Assembly (NCBI GenBank): GCA_034698045.1
Contig: JAQGAU010001289.1
Location: 1-20,090, forward strand
Source: Paramacrobiotus richtersi
Taxonomy: Eukaryota; Tardigrada; Eutardigrada; Parachela; Macrobiotidae
Length of the DNA stretch: 20,090 nt
Direction of reading: 5' to 3'
A model generated the notes under the pieces. The model was not told the DNA's origin. It saw only the letters and a program-made list of their open reading frames with translations, and made no database searches. Every line of letters starts with the position of its first letter. Position 1 is the stretch's first letter. Of the stretch, positions 9,797 through 19,210 are shown in pieces. Position numbers and translations under genes: made by a program.

Positions 9797-10390
9797 TCAA
9801 GTCGGCTTCATGAACAACAGCTCTACAGGCCGTGCCGAAGGAGATGCGGTATACGGCCCACAGGGTTTGTGAAGGCTTGCAAATCCTAAGCCACTATCTG
9901 GTGCGATGCTGCGAGTTAAAGCGGTCATGACATCGATGTTAATCCTGAAGGTCGCGAATCTTTTTCCAGTTTGATTATTCTGATAGCGACACAAAGCAGA
10001 CCAAGACCATACAAAGCATTTTGCCACCTAAGACAAGCAGATGCCGCGCATCCGTGATGGCTGACACCCACTTCGATGTTTCTCGCAGCGAACGCACGCA
10101 TCCGACACATATTTATGCAGCGAAACGCGAACTGGTGGGAAACAGAAATCATTCCGGTGCGATTTAATTTGTATCGTATTATTACTTAGAAATTCACGGA
10201 GTGCAAGTATCGCTCGAGTAGGAACTAGCAGGATTTCCAATACGAGTAGCAGCAGAGAGAAGGCCGCCAAATAGTGCAACCTTCGGTACAATACAGCATG
10301 TTAAATTTGGTGAGCGTTCTCACGCGAAAGTTGGATGACGGTCGCCATAACTAAGCAAACAGCTCGGGCGAACGAGTGCATCGTAATTGC
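9797..10390 (-). pseudogene. possible decayed GPCR remnant (TM5-TM7 part)
   Basis: Three overlapping minus-strand frames each hold a piece resembling part of one receptor. At 10291-10140 there is a long hydrophobic stretch (LAAFSLLLLVLEILLVP) like TM5, followed by SLHKYVSDACVR. At 10100-9925 there is AARNIEVGVS followed by hydrophobic residues. At 9990-9900 there is KRFATFRINIDVMTALTRSIAP, which recalls the TM7 entry of other invertebrate orphan GPCRs. No frame is open throughout and no ATG starts one, so it would be a pseudogene with several frame changes. It belongs to a different subfamily from copies A and B. The call rests on motif memory and is weak; chance hydrophobic frames are the alternative. 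Confidence 0.33.
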
Positions 10391-11102
10391 TTCTATCTTT
10401 ACCCGACCCATCGGTTAGACTCAATCACCGCATCCTCCAGCAGTTTAAGCCGGATTCAATGCTGCACGATTCGAAAATTCCTCATAACTATTATGCATAA
10501 GTTCTGTAAATCCGGTCCAGTACTCCTTGCTCATGCAGTACATTAACATCTGTAATACAAAAGCAAGTTTTGATATTTTGTAATGTGATTCCCTGAAGTC
10601 AGTACCGGTATCACGTTAAATCCCTCCGGTTACAGCAACCTGGCTGCTAACTGTAACGAGCAGACTGGAAGAACATACTGGGCGCGGGGCCGATTATCAC
10701 CGGGACCGGTAAGTAACACAATGTGGCAGCAAAAAACATGATAAAGGAGATTTTGGTGATAGCCGTTGCAGCTTTGTCTTTTGAGTTCTTGACGTGATCC
10801 CTGCTTTGTACTTTTTTAACGTTAAGAATAAGCGCCAGCCCAAGGCAGATCATTGTACACAAAGAAAGAGGTGCATAGACGCCAAGTGATTGCTGCATGC
10901 TCCCGCTCCAGCCCAGCGCAGGATATTGGCATCCACCCAGGATGCTTCTCACATAACCTCCGGCTAATCCAAAGCACTGCGGTGTGGCCAGGAGAATGCC
11001 GAAAACGGTGGCTGAGATTATTTGAGAGTAATTGAACTTGGATCTTGTCAAAGCTGTGTAATAATGAGGGAATAGCAAAGCTATCAAGCGATTGATGGCG
11101 AT

Positions 11103-11409
11103 TGTTACGTGAATTACTAATGTCTTACTAATTCGTACTATGCACCCTTTTTCACGATCGTATGCTACGATATGTGATGTACGTTCTGATAGCATTCCGC
11201 TAGCTGTCTTATACTTCCTGCGCTAGCATGTTTACAATCACTTCAACACTCGTAACTTTCCGTCCTACCGGCTTGTCCACATACACTTTCTGTCTATTCA
11301 CTATTAAAGCTATATGTACCGAACAACTCGTGTATTTGCTACCGGCCGCGATCAGTGACCTTCCGGTCGTTTCTATCTTTATTACATCACTACCAAAATA
11401 TCCGTAACA
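11103..11409 (+). repeat. left LTR (307 bp)
   Basis: It starts TGTTACG and ends CGTAACA, a perfect 7-bp inverted terminal repeat, and appears identical to the right LTR. An ATTAAA at 11303-11308 could serve as the polyadenylation signal. Confidence 0.92.
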
Positions 11410-11411
11410 AA

Positions 11412-11427
11412 TGGTCCGACGACTGAG
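11412..11427 (+). promoter_or_regulatory. possible primer-binding site
   Basis: Two bases after the left LTR the sequence begins TGGTCCGACGACTGAG. TGG at this place is the usual complement of a tRNA CCA end. I could not match the rest to a particular tRNA. Confidence 0.4.
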
Positions 11428-13076
11428 AAACCTGACGGCTATTTACTCGTCGCCTTCCCGTATTTAACCTGATCATCATGGAGCCGTAAAAGCAACCGAC
11501 TTCCCGACCAATCGGAACCGACGTTTCCCCCGCCAAGCGCAACCGGCGACTCGTTCTTTACAAGCAACACCGAAAACAACGGAACCCCATCCCAACGGCA
11601 TACCAACGACACAATGTATTGAGTCCAAAAAGCGCATCCTAATGACCTGCCCAACCAGAAAAGCAACAAGACATTCTGCCTGACGCCTGTGGATATAGAC
11701 ATCAAACGGTTGCCGACTTCTCGACGCTCGTCGATTCTGCCACCGGTTATACTACGTTTTACAAGCTAAGTACATCTAATGCAGATTTTGCAATGGAAGT
11801 TTCGTCTATATTTTATCAAAATCGAATGACCGCAGGATAAATTAATTAACTGAAAACATTTATTGCACGATCGCATATTCGGTGTTGCCTATTTGTTTCA
11901 GTGAAAAGTTTTCATAGTTTATAGTCAGAAACTGTTACCAACCGGAGAAAATTAACGAAACCTAACAAAGGTTTGTGAAATTCTTGATTTTCTGTAAAGT
12001 GTTCGTTTTAATTAAATTTTGCAGTTTAAGAAGCTCTATTGCAGGATACTGAATTAAAATTCCGATACTCGAATTTTCTCGAGAGAATGCTTTGCATGGT
12101 GCCGTTGTTTGGCTAAGTACAATACGATTACAAGTAACCGACTGAAATCTTGTTTCTTGAATTCATTTGAAAACATTTGCAAATTTGACCTTACGTTTCT
12201 GATTTCCGAGTGCCACTACAGTTTCTTTTCGGAGGAAAGGGAAAGATTTGTTCTTATTGTGATTTGTAATCTTTCTGAGTTTATTTTGAAACGCTTTCCG
12301 TTTTACCGTGAACAATTTCCCAGCTAATTTCGAGCATCAAATTTCGATTCTTTTTGTAAAAGTTAAATTTCTCGTTGTAAATGTCGTTCCCAATTTTCTT
12401 TTTTTCGATTGTTTCGATTGACCGCTTTTGTTTTTGCTACTTTCTCTATGCGTCATTGAACTTGTGATTGCATCAGTTCCGCGCCAAAAGGCAATTCCTT
12501 TTCCTTGCAATATTAGTCAGCGCAGTTCATGACAATTCCGAGTAAACCGTTCCCAGTTTCTTACCAAAAACATCTGACTAGGTAAATCTGTATGACACTT
12601 TAGCCAAACCCTTGTTTTCAAAGTGCTGCGATGGTTATCAGTTGCATCAAGCGAAGTCTGTCACTGTATGTAAACTGCGCCGTTCCCATTTTTCTTGCAC
12701 GAGTTATTCTGAGTAAAAGTTGATTTTGTTTTGTTTTGGCAAACCTTCGTTTTATTCAATGTGTCAACAAACTTTCTTTCAGTCATTGAAATCCCGCTTT
12801 TTTTGGTGATGTAGAACAACAGTCATACTATCTTTCAAAATCTCGATCAGCGTACTTGACACGTTCCTACAGGACTATAGTGCCGTAGCACACTGACTCA
12901 AGCCGCACCTCGTTTTGTGCATGTTTCATACTCATTGCCGAATAAATTGAACGTCCTTTGACCTTTCTTTTGTCTTGTTTGAACCTTCTTTTTCTGAGTT
13001 TGCATAGCGATTGTTCAGGTTAAACAGTTATCTGCCACTTCTGCTTTACCTAAGCTGTTGGCCTGCCTTATCGCAC
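11428..13076 (+). other. non-coding leader of the LTR element
   Basis: No convincing coding region lies between the primer site and the Gag-like ORF. The stretch becomes T-rich on the plus strand from about 12000 onward. It would be the long 5' untranslated leader of the element's RNA. Confidence 0.5.
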
Positions 13077-13601
13077 ATGCGTGTAGTCCCAAGGTTAACT
13101 GGTAACGCTAATACAGTGACTCAGAGTCGAACAGCAAACGTAGGTAACATGGCATTGCCAGTCGGCGAAAACCCTTCCAAAGTCGATTCCCAGCACGAAC
13201 TTCTAACGACCACAATAACTAGCTTCCAAGATCTCTTAATTGATTTTGATCACCAAAACACAACAAATTCTCTTCCCGAAACCCCTGTTCCGCATGTTAC
13301 TGATCCTGACGATCTTGTTGTAGCTATTCCCATAATCTCTCGCAACACTGAACTTTTAGAACAGATGCAGCGCACGCAGCTGCGTTTGGTCGAGCTTATG
13401 CTGCAAATCCTTCAACGTATCCCCACAGCAAACATGTCGGAAATACCGCGCGATCCTCGCAGATGCTACTGTTGTAACAAAGTAGGGCATATACAGGCTG
13501 AATGCATGCGTAACCCTAACAGCTACAACTACCAAACTAACCGTTTCCGTAACCACAGAATTAGAGGACACAGATCCAGAGCGAATCTCAACCGACAATA
13601 A
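13077..13601 (+). CDS. Gag-like nucleocapsid ORF of the LTR element
   Basis: The frame from the ATG at 13077 gives 174 residues; it is also open a little upstream, back to about 13011. The middle part holds a probable helix rich in Gln and Leu (ELLEQMQRTQLRLVELMLQI). Near the end is one CCHC zinc knuckle CYCCNKVGHIQAEC (C-x2-C-x4-H-x4-C), then an Arg/Asn-rich basic tail. In LTR retrotransposons this knuckle belongs to the nucleocapsid part of Gag and binds the element's RNA. The protein is much shorter than a full Gag and I recognise no clear capsid domain. A host CCHC protein is an alternative, but its place between two LTRs argues for Gag. Confidence 0.72.
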   Translation: MRVVPRLTGNANTVTQSRTANVGNMALPVGENPSKVDSQHELLTTTITSFQDLLIDFDHQNTTNSLPETPVPHVTDPDDLVVAIPIISRNTELLEQMQRTQLRLVELMLQILQRIPTANMSEIPRDPRRCYCCNKVGHIQAECMRNPNSYNYQTNRFRNHRIRGHRSRANLNRQ

Positions 13602-16600
13602 GTTAAGATTTTCCGATGAAGAAATACCAGAAGCCACTTTTGTAAACCAGTCATTCGTTTGTATATCCTGTTTTTTTTTTCATTTTTATGTTTCCTTTCT
13701 CGTACCGTTGGACTAGGTTTCGAAAACTCCCACTAAAACTTTGCCGTTCTTTGTTTGAATATTAACTACTGAGTTGTTTCCTTAACGTTTGCACCGACTT
13801 GTTCCTCTCCGGTTTCTTCTAATTAGAGCATGCTTACCTCCACACATGTTGCAAGACCAGATGTTTGCTTATCGTGCTTGCGCCCTCGTGATTTTTGCAG
13901 TACTGGTCATGACATTCAATATGTTTCTGCACGTGTCAGACACGATTTCTCCGCCAGATACGAATCAGAATCCGAGTTTCCGAGTCAAATTCTCTCTTTA
14001 CCAAATCTCAGAATCATTCGCAAATGTCAGTTTACGTTTTTATTTTCGTTATTTCGTCACGGTTTTAAGTACAGCCACACTATGCCCGCAAATCTTTTGT
14101 TCCTTTGCTACGATTACGTTTTATTGTTATGCTTCCCTACAAAGTTTCGAGAGCGTACTATTTATTAACTTATTTTATTGACGTGTTCTACGGTTTTCGA
14201 GGGCAGGGAGGTCACAACTCCCTGTCACTCGACCTCAAGTTTGCGAAAATAGTAGATTGACGACACACCTTCTCTGAAGGTGTTCCCTGCTTTGTGACGG
14301 CAGGCAGGCACTGGTGAGTCCCAGTGTTGACCCCACGTGCTCCGATGGCGGACACGGTGAGGCAGATGCACTGACATAGACGCCCCGTAGGAGGGCAGAC
14401 GCAAACCGCACGCAAACCGCACCCGACCTGCTTCTGCTGGCGGAAGCAGGGAGTGAATCAATTTCGAAAAAGACTGACGCAGCGCTCACTAAAAGTAAAA
14501 CTAGACGTCCAAAGCCTGACAGCAGTTGTAGAGAGCAAAGGACACTCTGTATTGTATTTCCGTTATTGTTTAACTTCCGGTTTTGTTCACCTCGTTCTAT
14601 TTTTCGTGAATTGATATTGTTTCTCCTCCAGTGGTTTTCAAATTTAGTCCACTACGTTAAACTGTTTCAACTTTTGTCTCAACAACACAACAATGTCCTT
14701 GGTTTTGAACCGAAATTTCCTTTTGTATGTCTTTTACGTTCCTTGTTCCATTTCTACGATTCGAAAGTTTCTCATAGTCAGGATAATGGCCATATCTTTG
14801 CTGTGAGACTTGTCTCACAGCATATCTAAAAGTCGTGCAATTAACACTCTGGAAGGATAGCACCTCAGAAACGCACTCCGTAATTTCATCTGAATTGACT
14901 AGTTATTTATAATCAACCAATGCTGAAACCCACGCCTGTTACGTTTTCATTTCCGCATCACTCTTCTTTTTCTTTGATCAGCGCGTTTCTAGTTACTGAT
15001 ACACGGTTGTTACCTTTTCCAATGTTTCCGTAATTCTCTCCCGAACGAGCAACGCTGTTGCCTACGACGCTTCTTCCGGTTTGTTTTAAGCTGATTTCCG
15101 TTCCGAAATACCAATTCACAGTTCCCCATAAATCTGTACAATTGTCAACGCTTGTGCCAAAGGGTTTTTTCTTTCAACTCAACAGTAATTTTCACAATAC
15201 ACGTTTGGTCCTATAACACAATTTGTACTTTTCGTTTAGTGCAGTAATTTTGCATGAAGTTTCCAACCGAGTATTAATGAAAGATTACCCCATCCCATTT
15301 CAGAAGCATCTGCAGAATCGCGTTAAGGCTTTTCTTGCTTAATCGAAACACAATTAATGATACAACGTTACGTTCACGCCCCCACTGCGTCTCGCGATTC
15401 CGGTAACTGCTTGGATTCGTATGACAGTCTCTTTACTTCTTCGTTTTACATATTTTTTTCTGCCAAATGTCGAAATGACTGATTATTTGCGTTCATGCGT
15501 AATGATTTCCGCGTGGCGATAAACCGCATACGAAAACCCTAATCGCGCTTTTCCGAATTCTCACGTCTTCGTTTTGTGCAATAAATCCTGATCGACCTAT
15601 GTAGTTTTCCTTGCAGCTATTTCGAGCTTCCGCGCTGTTCATTTTCTTCCCGAAAACATTGTTTTTTTCCGGTTATGTCGACGAAGTTCTTTTTAAAGCA
15701 GTACTCAGTCTGATGTTTCCGATTTTGCCTATAACTTTTTCAGCAAGCTTTCGAATAAGTTTGATTGAATTGTTTTTTTCCGACCGACATTAATCAGGTT
15801 TGTTTTAGCAGCTTTGGTCACTCGTGGTTAAAAGCGTGCTCGTAATAATAACAATTTTTTTTGTTTCGCTTGTTTTTGACACTCTGATCTGCCTTGTTTG
15901 AGTTTCCTTTCAGATGTGGCATTGAATGACACCGACTGTAGACACCTGACCGGATTCGTCCCCAACTGGCCGATTTTCCTGCTACTCAGTACATTCTGAC
16001 AGCACACCAAGTCCGGCATTCATCCCACACGTGGTGACTGCCTACCAGTTTCCGAACGCATTCAATCATTCCGACGCGCTCCATGGCAAAAGATGACCAG
16101 CATGCATGTTTGACTGCGTTTTATTCAAGTATCTGTAACGGTAGCCGCAACAGCCTAACTTCCTGAAACCTTCTAAAAATTATAATCAACAAAATCCGTT
16201 AAAAAAAAAACAAAAAACATACAAAACTCAAAAAAACTCAAAAAATTGCAAAATTCCGAAAATTCACAAATTTGCCGTATTCTATACTTTCTTTTACTGT
16301 TTAATTGCTTGTCCAGCCGTCTTTGTAATTTCTCGTCAATTTGTTAAATATTGAGCAAATTCTTTCGAGTTTTTATTCCCGCGAACCTTTTTCCCGTACA
16401 CTTATTTCCTGCGAGCCAGTTATCCGACTGATTTTCGTTTTTATTTTTGTGACTGATCGAGTGAGTACATCGCTCACAACCCGCGAACACTCGTACTAGC
16501 TCATGCCGTCTTCACTCGAACTTCTGTGCTCTGGTCAATTGGTTATCTCGCTTTCCTCTGTATTAACGTCGAGTTTCCCGTTTACCTGTGAGTGCGCGCA

Positions 16601-17562
16601 GTCTTTTATGTGTTTCCTTCAATACAACCGTTTTCGACGATCTAAGTGTTGATTATCGCTTAATTCTGCGCACAATTATTCCTTCTACCTTGCTCACGTG
16701 ACGTAGTGATGAGCTCGCATTCTCAGGTGTAACTACTTGTTAACGGCCCGCGCTACTTCCTTAGAAAAAGGAGGAAAAGAAGCAGTGTACTCCATCAAGC
16801 TGCATGCGCTAAAAGAACTAAACAATCTGAAACGATACAAACGTGAAAAAAAAATGAGAATAAAAATAACAGCGAGAAGAACCGGATCTAAATCCATCGA
16901 ACATTCAAACGAAAAAAGAAATGGACGATTAAGGAATCAACGAGTTGTCCTGTTAAGTACAAAAAAACTGAAACGTTGCTTTCGTTAGTAAACTGCGCGC
17001 TTTCATAGTCTTTGCGGTTGACTTCGAATTTTCTTGAACAACATGCCCAACCCCAAACCAGAGACAGACCGCAGAACATCGCTGTGAAGGCCATCGAACG
17101 CTACGCTACAAAGTTCCGATGGTATCTGCTTACTCTTCTAGACAGCCACAGAAATACGTTCGTGTTTACCACGGTGTTTTAATAGTTTTTCCCATTACTA
17201 ATCTTCGTTTTCCTCAGTGCTTTATCTAAATGCATTTTAATGTCATACTCAGTTGTCCCGCGTCACTATCGCCCGAAGTTAAAATGAAATTCTTCTCGAC
17301 ATGGTTCGCATGTCTGAATTATCCTAGGGAACCCAATTTACCTGTGAAACTTCCACAAACAAGAAAACTTTGTTTTCTTTACTTATTGTCCTTGCACTTA
17401 CCCGCGATCAATTATTGACATTTTATTGGCCGTATAAAAATTATTCCCTATTTTTATTCCTTATTATTCACGTGGAATAATTACTTACGTTGCGGCAAGC
17501 CGGTCTAAATTTTATCTCATGTTAATCTTTACATTTACCGACTGTGGACAGTCGTCATCTAT
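13602..17562 (+). other. long non-coding interior of the LTR element
   Basis: About 4 kb after the Gag-like ORF holds no recognisable Pol motif in any frame that I could see. The plus strand is strongly T-rich, with an A-rich patch at 16201-16260. The longest open frames are hydrophobic or Lys-rich products of this composition. The exception is a GC-richer island at about 14195-14455 (listed separately). Confidence 0.6.
14204..14450 (+). other. cluster of four hairpins in the LTR element interior
   Basis: Four perfect stems lie within 250 bases: CAGGGAG/CTCCCTG (14204-14210 with 14218-14224), ACACCTT/AAGGTGT (14265-14271 with 14277-14283), CACTGG/CCAGTG (14309-14314 with 14321-14326) and CCTGCTTC/GAAGCAGG (14427-14434 with 14443-14450). 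Loops are 5 to 8 bases. An 11-bp word CGCAAACCGCA is repeated in tandem at 14400-14421. The base composition differs sharply from the T-rich surroundings. A structured RNA signal, for example for packaging or export, is possible but unproven; a captured fragment of other DNA is another option. Confidence 0.6.
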
Positions 17563-17571
17563 GGAGAGAAG
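17563..17571 (+). promoter_or_regulatory. polypurine tract of the LTR element
   Basis: GGAGAGAAG sits directly against the right LTR. This is the expected place and composition for the primer of second-strand DNA synthesis. Confidence 0.75.
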
Positions 17572-17878
17572 TGTTACGTGAATTACTAATGTCTTACTAA
17601 TTCGTACTATGCACCCTTTTTCACGATCGTATGCTACGATATGTGATGTACGTTCTGATAGCATTCCGCTAGCTGTCTTATACTTCCTGCGCTAGCATGT
17701 TTACAATCACTTCAACACTCGTAACTTTCCGTCCTACCGGCTTGTCCACATACACTTTCTGTCTATTCACTATTAAAGCTATATGTACCGAACAACTCGT
17801 GTATTTGCTACCGGCCGCGATCAGTGACCTTCCGGTCGTTTCTATCTTTATTACATCACTACCAAAATATCCGTAACA
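17572..17878 (+). repeat. right LTR (307 bp)
   Basis: It matches the left LTR base for base on visual comparison, with the same TGTTACG and CGTAACA ends. It is followed at once by the CGAT duplication and the GPCR exon. Confidence 0.92.
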
Positions 17879-18480
17879 CGATCATTGCATCCAGCCATTC
17901 GAGAGTCTGTATAGCAGAAAAAAGAAATGTAGTTACTAGGAAAAAGAAATGTGAGTACAAATCAGTTTCTGCATGTTGACGAACTGCACAATAATTAAAC
18001 TTTGTGATCTATGGTGGATCATTTTTCGCCTGACCGACTACTTGATCACCATCTGACTGCACATAAGGTACAGTAGTCAGATTCTTTAACCGACGTCCTC
18101 GCTAAAAATACTCACGTGTTGAAGAAAATGAAAGATAAACCGATCAGCAACACAAGCGGAAGGTGGTAAATCCCATCCACTGATTTGGCACCGTAGATAA
18201 AAATAGCAGACGGTGGAAAAGAAACTAAGCATGGGACACCAATGACAAAAAGCGACGCCGCAATTAGCGGTCCCGCTCCAGTTCTCAGGGATTTCTTCGA
18301 AGAGATAGTCAGCACTAATGAGAAGTTAGCAAGAGCGCCAGTGTAGCAAAAGATTAGCAGAATCGCTGCCCAGATGAAGACAGTAAACTCTGGTTCGATA
18401 TACCAAAGATCGCTAGGTCCACGTTTTGCGGAAAAGTTGTATTTCCGAGGGTGAATTAAGGGAGCTACCGTGAAATTCAT

Positions 18481-18752
18481 TGTTAAATGTCGAACTCACG
18501 AATTCGCGTTATGGTCGGACTAGTATCGCACAGCTGGCTCAAAACTGCTTTTAATTAGAGAAATGGATATAGGCTCATATAGCACCATTAAGTATTCTCG
18601 AGGAGTCAAGGCACAGGGTCAGATTTGCGTGACGGTATCGTGTCATATACCCAGTATTGGAAATGCAAAACGGAAACAAAGGATTTATTTCATATACAAT
18701 ATTCCATTTGTATTCAATTTTTGTATTCTCATAGGAACACGCATATTACTTA
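18481..18752. other. upstream region of GPCR copy B
   Basis: This is the 5' flank of the copy B start codon. No coding region, repeat or clear promoter motif was found. Confidence 0.4.
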
Positions 18753-18995
18753 TCATATCGCATGCACTGTTCGATTGACGGGATCATCAAATTGTTTATT
18801 ACGAAGATCTAGAGATGAAAAACGAAGTTCGGTATATTGTGCGCTATGTTTGATGCCGACTTTCTGCTGTCCTTTCGGTGCGATGATAACTTCGCTGCCC
18901 TCAAGAATGAGAAAATATCCACGAAGTTCCGCACAAGTGCCGCTGCCGGGAAGCAAATTCACACTGAACATTAAAAAAAAGCTAACGTGCAGCAT
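18753..18995 (-). CDS. candidate small secreted protein or exon, unrecognised
   Basis: A minus-strand ATG at 18995 opens an 80-codon frame. The first 19 residues (MLHVSFFLMFSVNLLPGSG) look like a signal peptide, followed by a mixed hydrophilic sequence (TCAELRGYFLILEGSEVIIA...) with one N-glycosylation site (NRT) near the end. I recognise no family. It could be one exon of a longer gene, or chance: an AG lies at about 18973 before TGTGAATTTG and would allow a splice acceptor. The frame is short and codon evidence is thin. Confidence 0.25.
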   Translation of the reverse strand: MLHVSFFLMFSVNLLPGSGTCAELRGYFLILEGSEVIIAPKGQQKVGIKHSAQYTELRFSSLDLRNKQFDDPVNRTVHAI

Positions 18996-19044
18996 GCAGC
19001 TACATTATAACAACTGCGCTTGAACAAAATTGTCAAAAGAGCAT

Positions 19045-19210
19045 TACAGGGTGTGCGCGAAATAAGCATACTCGTAGTAACTAGAATGATACAGCAGTAT
19101 GTACAGTTTTTATTAATCGGGGTCACATTATTGACGACACATCTCCAAAAGCGAATCTGGAGAAGCATCCCTAGAAACTCCCTTATGTCACGGCACCGGG
19201 AAATCTGACC
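19045..19210 (-). mobile_element. possible remnant of a mariner-like transposon end
   Basis: A TA dinucleotide (19045-19046) is followed by CAGGGTGTGCGCGAAAT, like the terminal repeat of many mariner/IS630-type elements. Inward on the minus strand, a short open stretch (about 19206-19090) contains RFWRCVVNN, faintly like the C-terminal end of such transposases. No matching second terminus was found, so only one end would remain. Confidence 0.3.

Larger units (their letters stand above)
11103..17878 (+). mobile_element. non-autonomous LTR retrotransposon carrying only a Gag-like ORF (fossil)
   Basis: The element is 6776 bp, inserted antisense into exon 2 of GPCR copy B. It has 307-bp LTRs at both ends with TG...CA termini, flanked by the 4-bp duplication CGAT (11099-11102 and 17879-17882). 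The flanks without the element match GPCR copy A, which confirms both ends. The order is LTR, short gap, possible primer site near 11412, Gag-like ORF, long non-coding interior, polypurine tract, LTR. A 4-bp duplication is typical of Ty3/Gypsy-like elements, but no Pol is present to place it. It lacks recognisable protease, reverse transcriptase, RNase H and integrase, so it would have needed a helper element. The LTRs look identical, so the insertion is young. As a structure it looks whole for a Gag-only, TR-GAG or LARD-like element. Confidence 0.88.
10445..18480 (-). pseudogene. class A-like GPCR, copy B, decayed paralogue split by an LTR element
   Basis: The exon pieces on the minus strand are 18480-18116, 17906-17879 continuing at 11098-10606 after the inserted element, and 10549-10445. 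Splice sites match copy A in position: GTGAGT after 18116, TATACAG before 17906, GTACTG after 10606, TATTACAG before 10549. Introns are 209 and 56 bp. Exon 1 reads MNFTVAPLIH... with the same TM1 (GALANFSLVL). Exon 2 keeps AINRLIALLFP, ECL2 GGCQY and CYLPVP. Exon 3 starts MLMYCMSKEY. Compared with A, a base is missing near 18190 before the ECL1 Trp, another is missing near 10660, and TAA replaces the Tyr codon before the last helix. With the insertion in TM3 this is a pseudogene. No functional receptor is expected. Confidence 0.8.

Noticed and set aside
13789-14181. 130-codon plus-strand frame with hydrophobic product
   Set aside because: It lies in the T-rich interior of the LTR element, where T-rich codons give Phe, Leu, Ser and Val by composition; no domain or motif is seen.
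14309-14335. CTGGTGAG word resembling part of a hammerhead ribozyme core
   Set aside because: The CUGAUGA core is not matched, and no GAAA partner segment is properly placed.
16201-16260. A-rich tract as a LINE or SINE tail
   Set aside because: No LINE or SINE body precedes it; it looks like local low complexity inside the LTR element.
16737-16988. 83-codon Lys/Arg-rich frame
   Set aside because: It starts on TTG within the A-rich part of the LTR element and has no motif; composition explains it.
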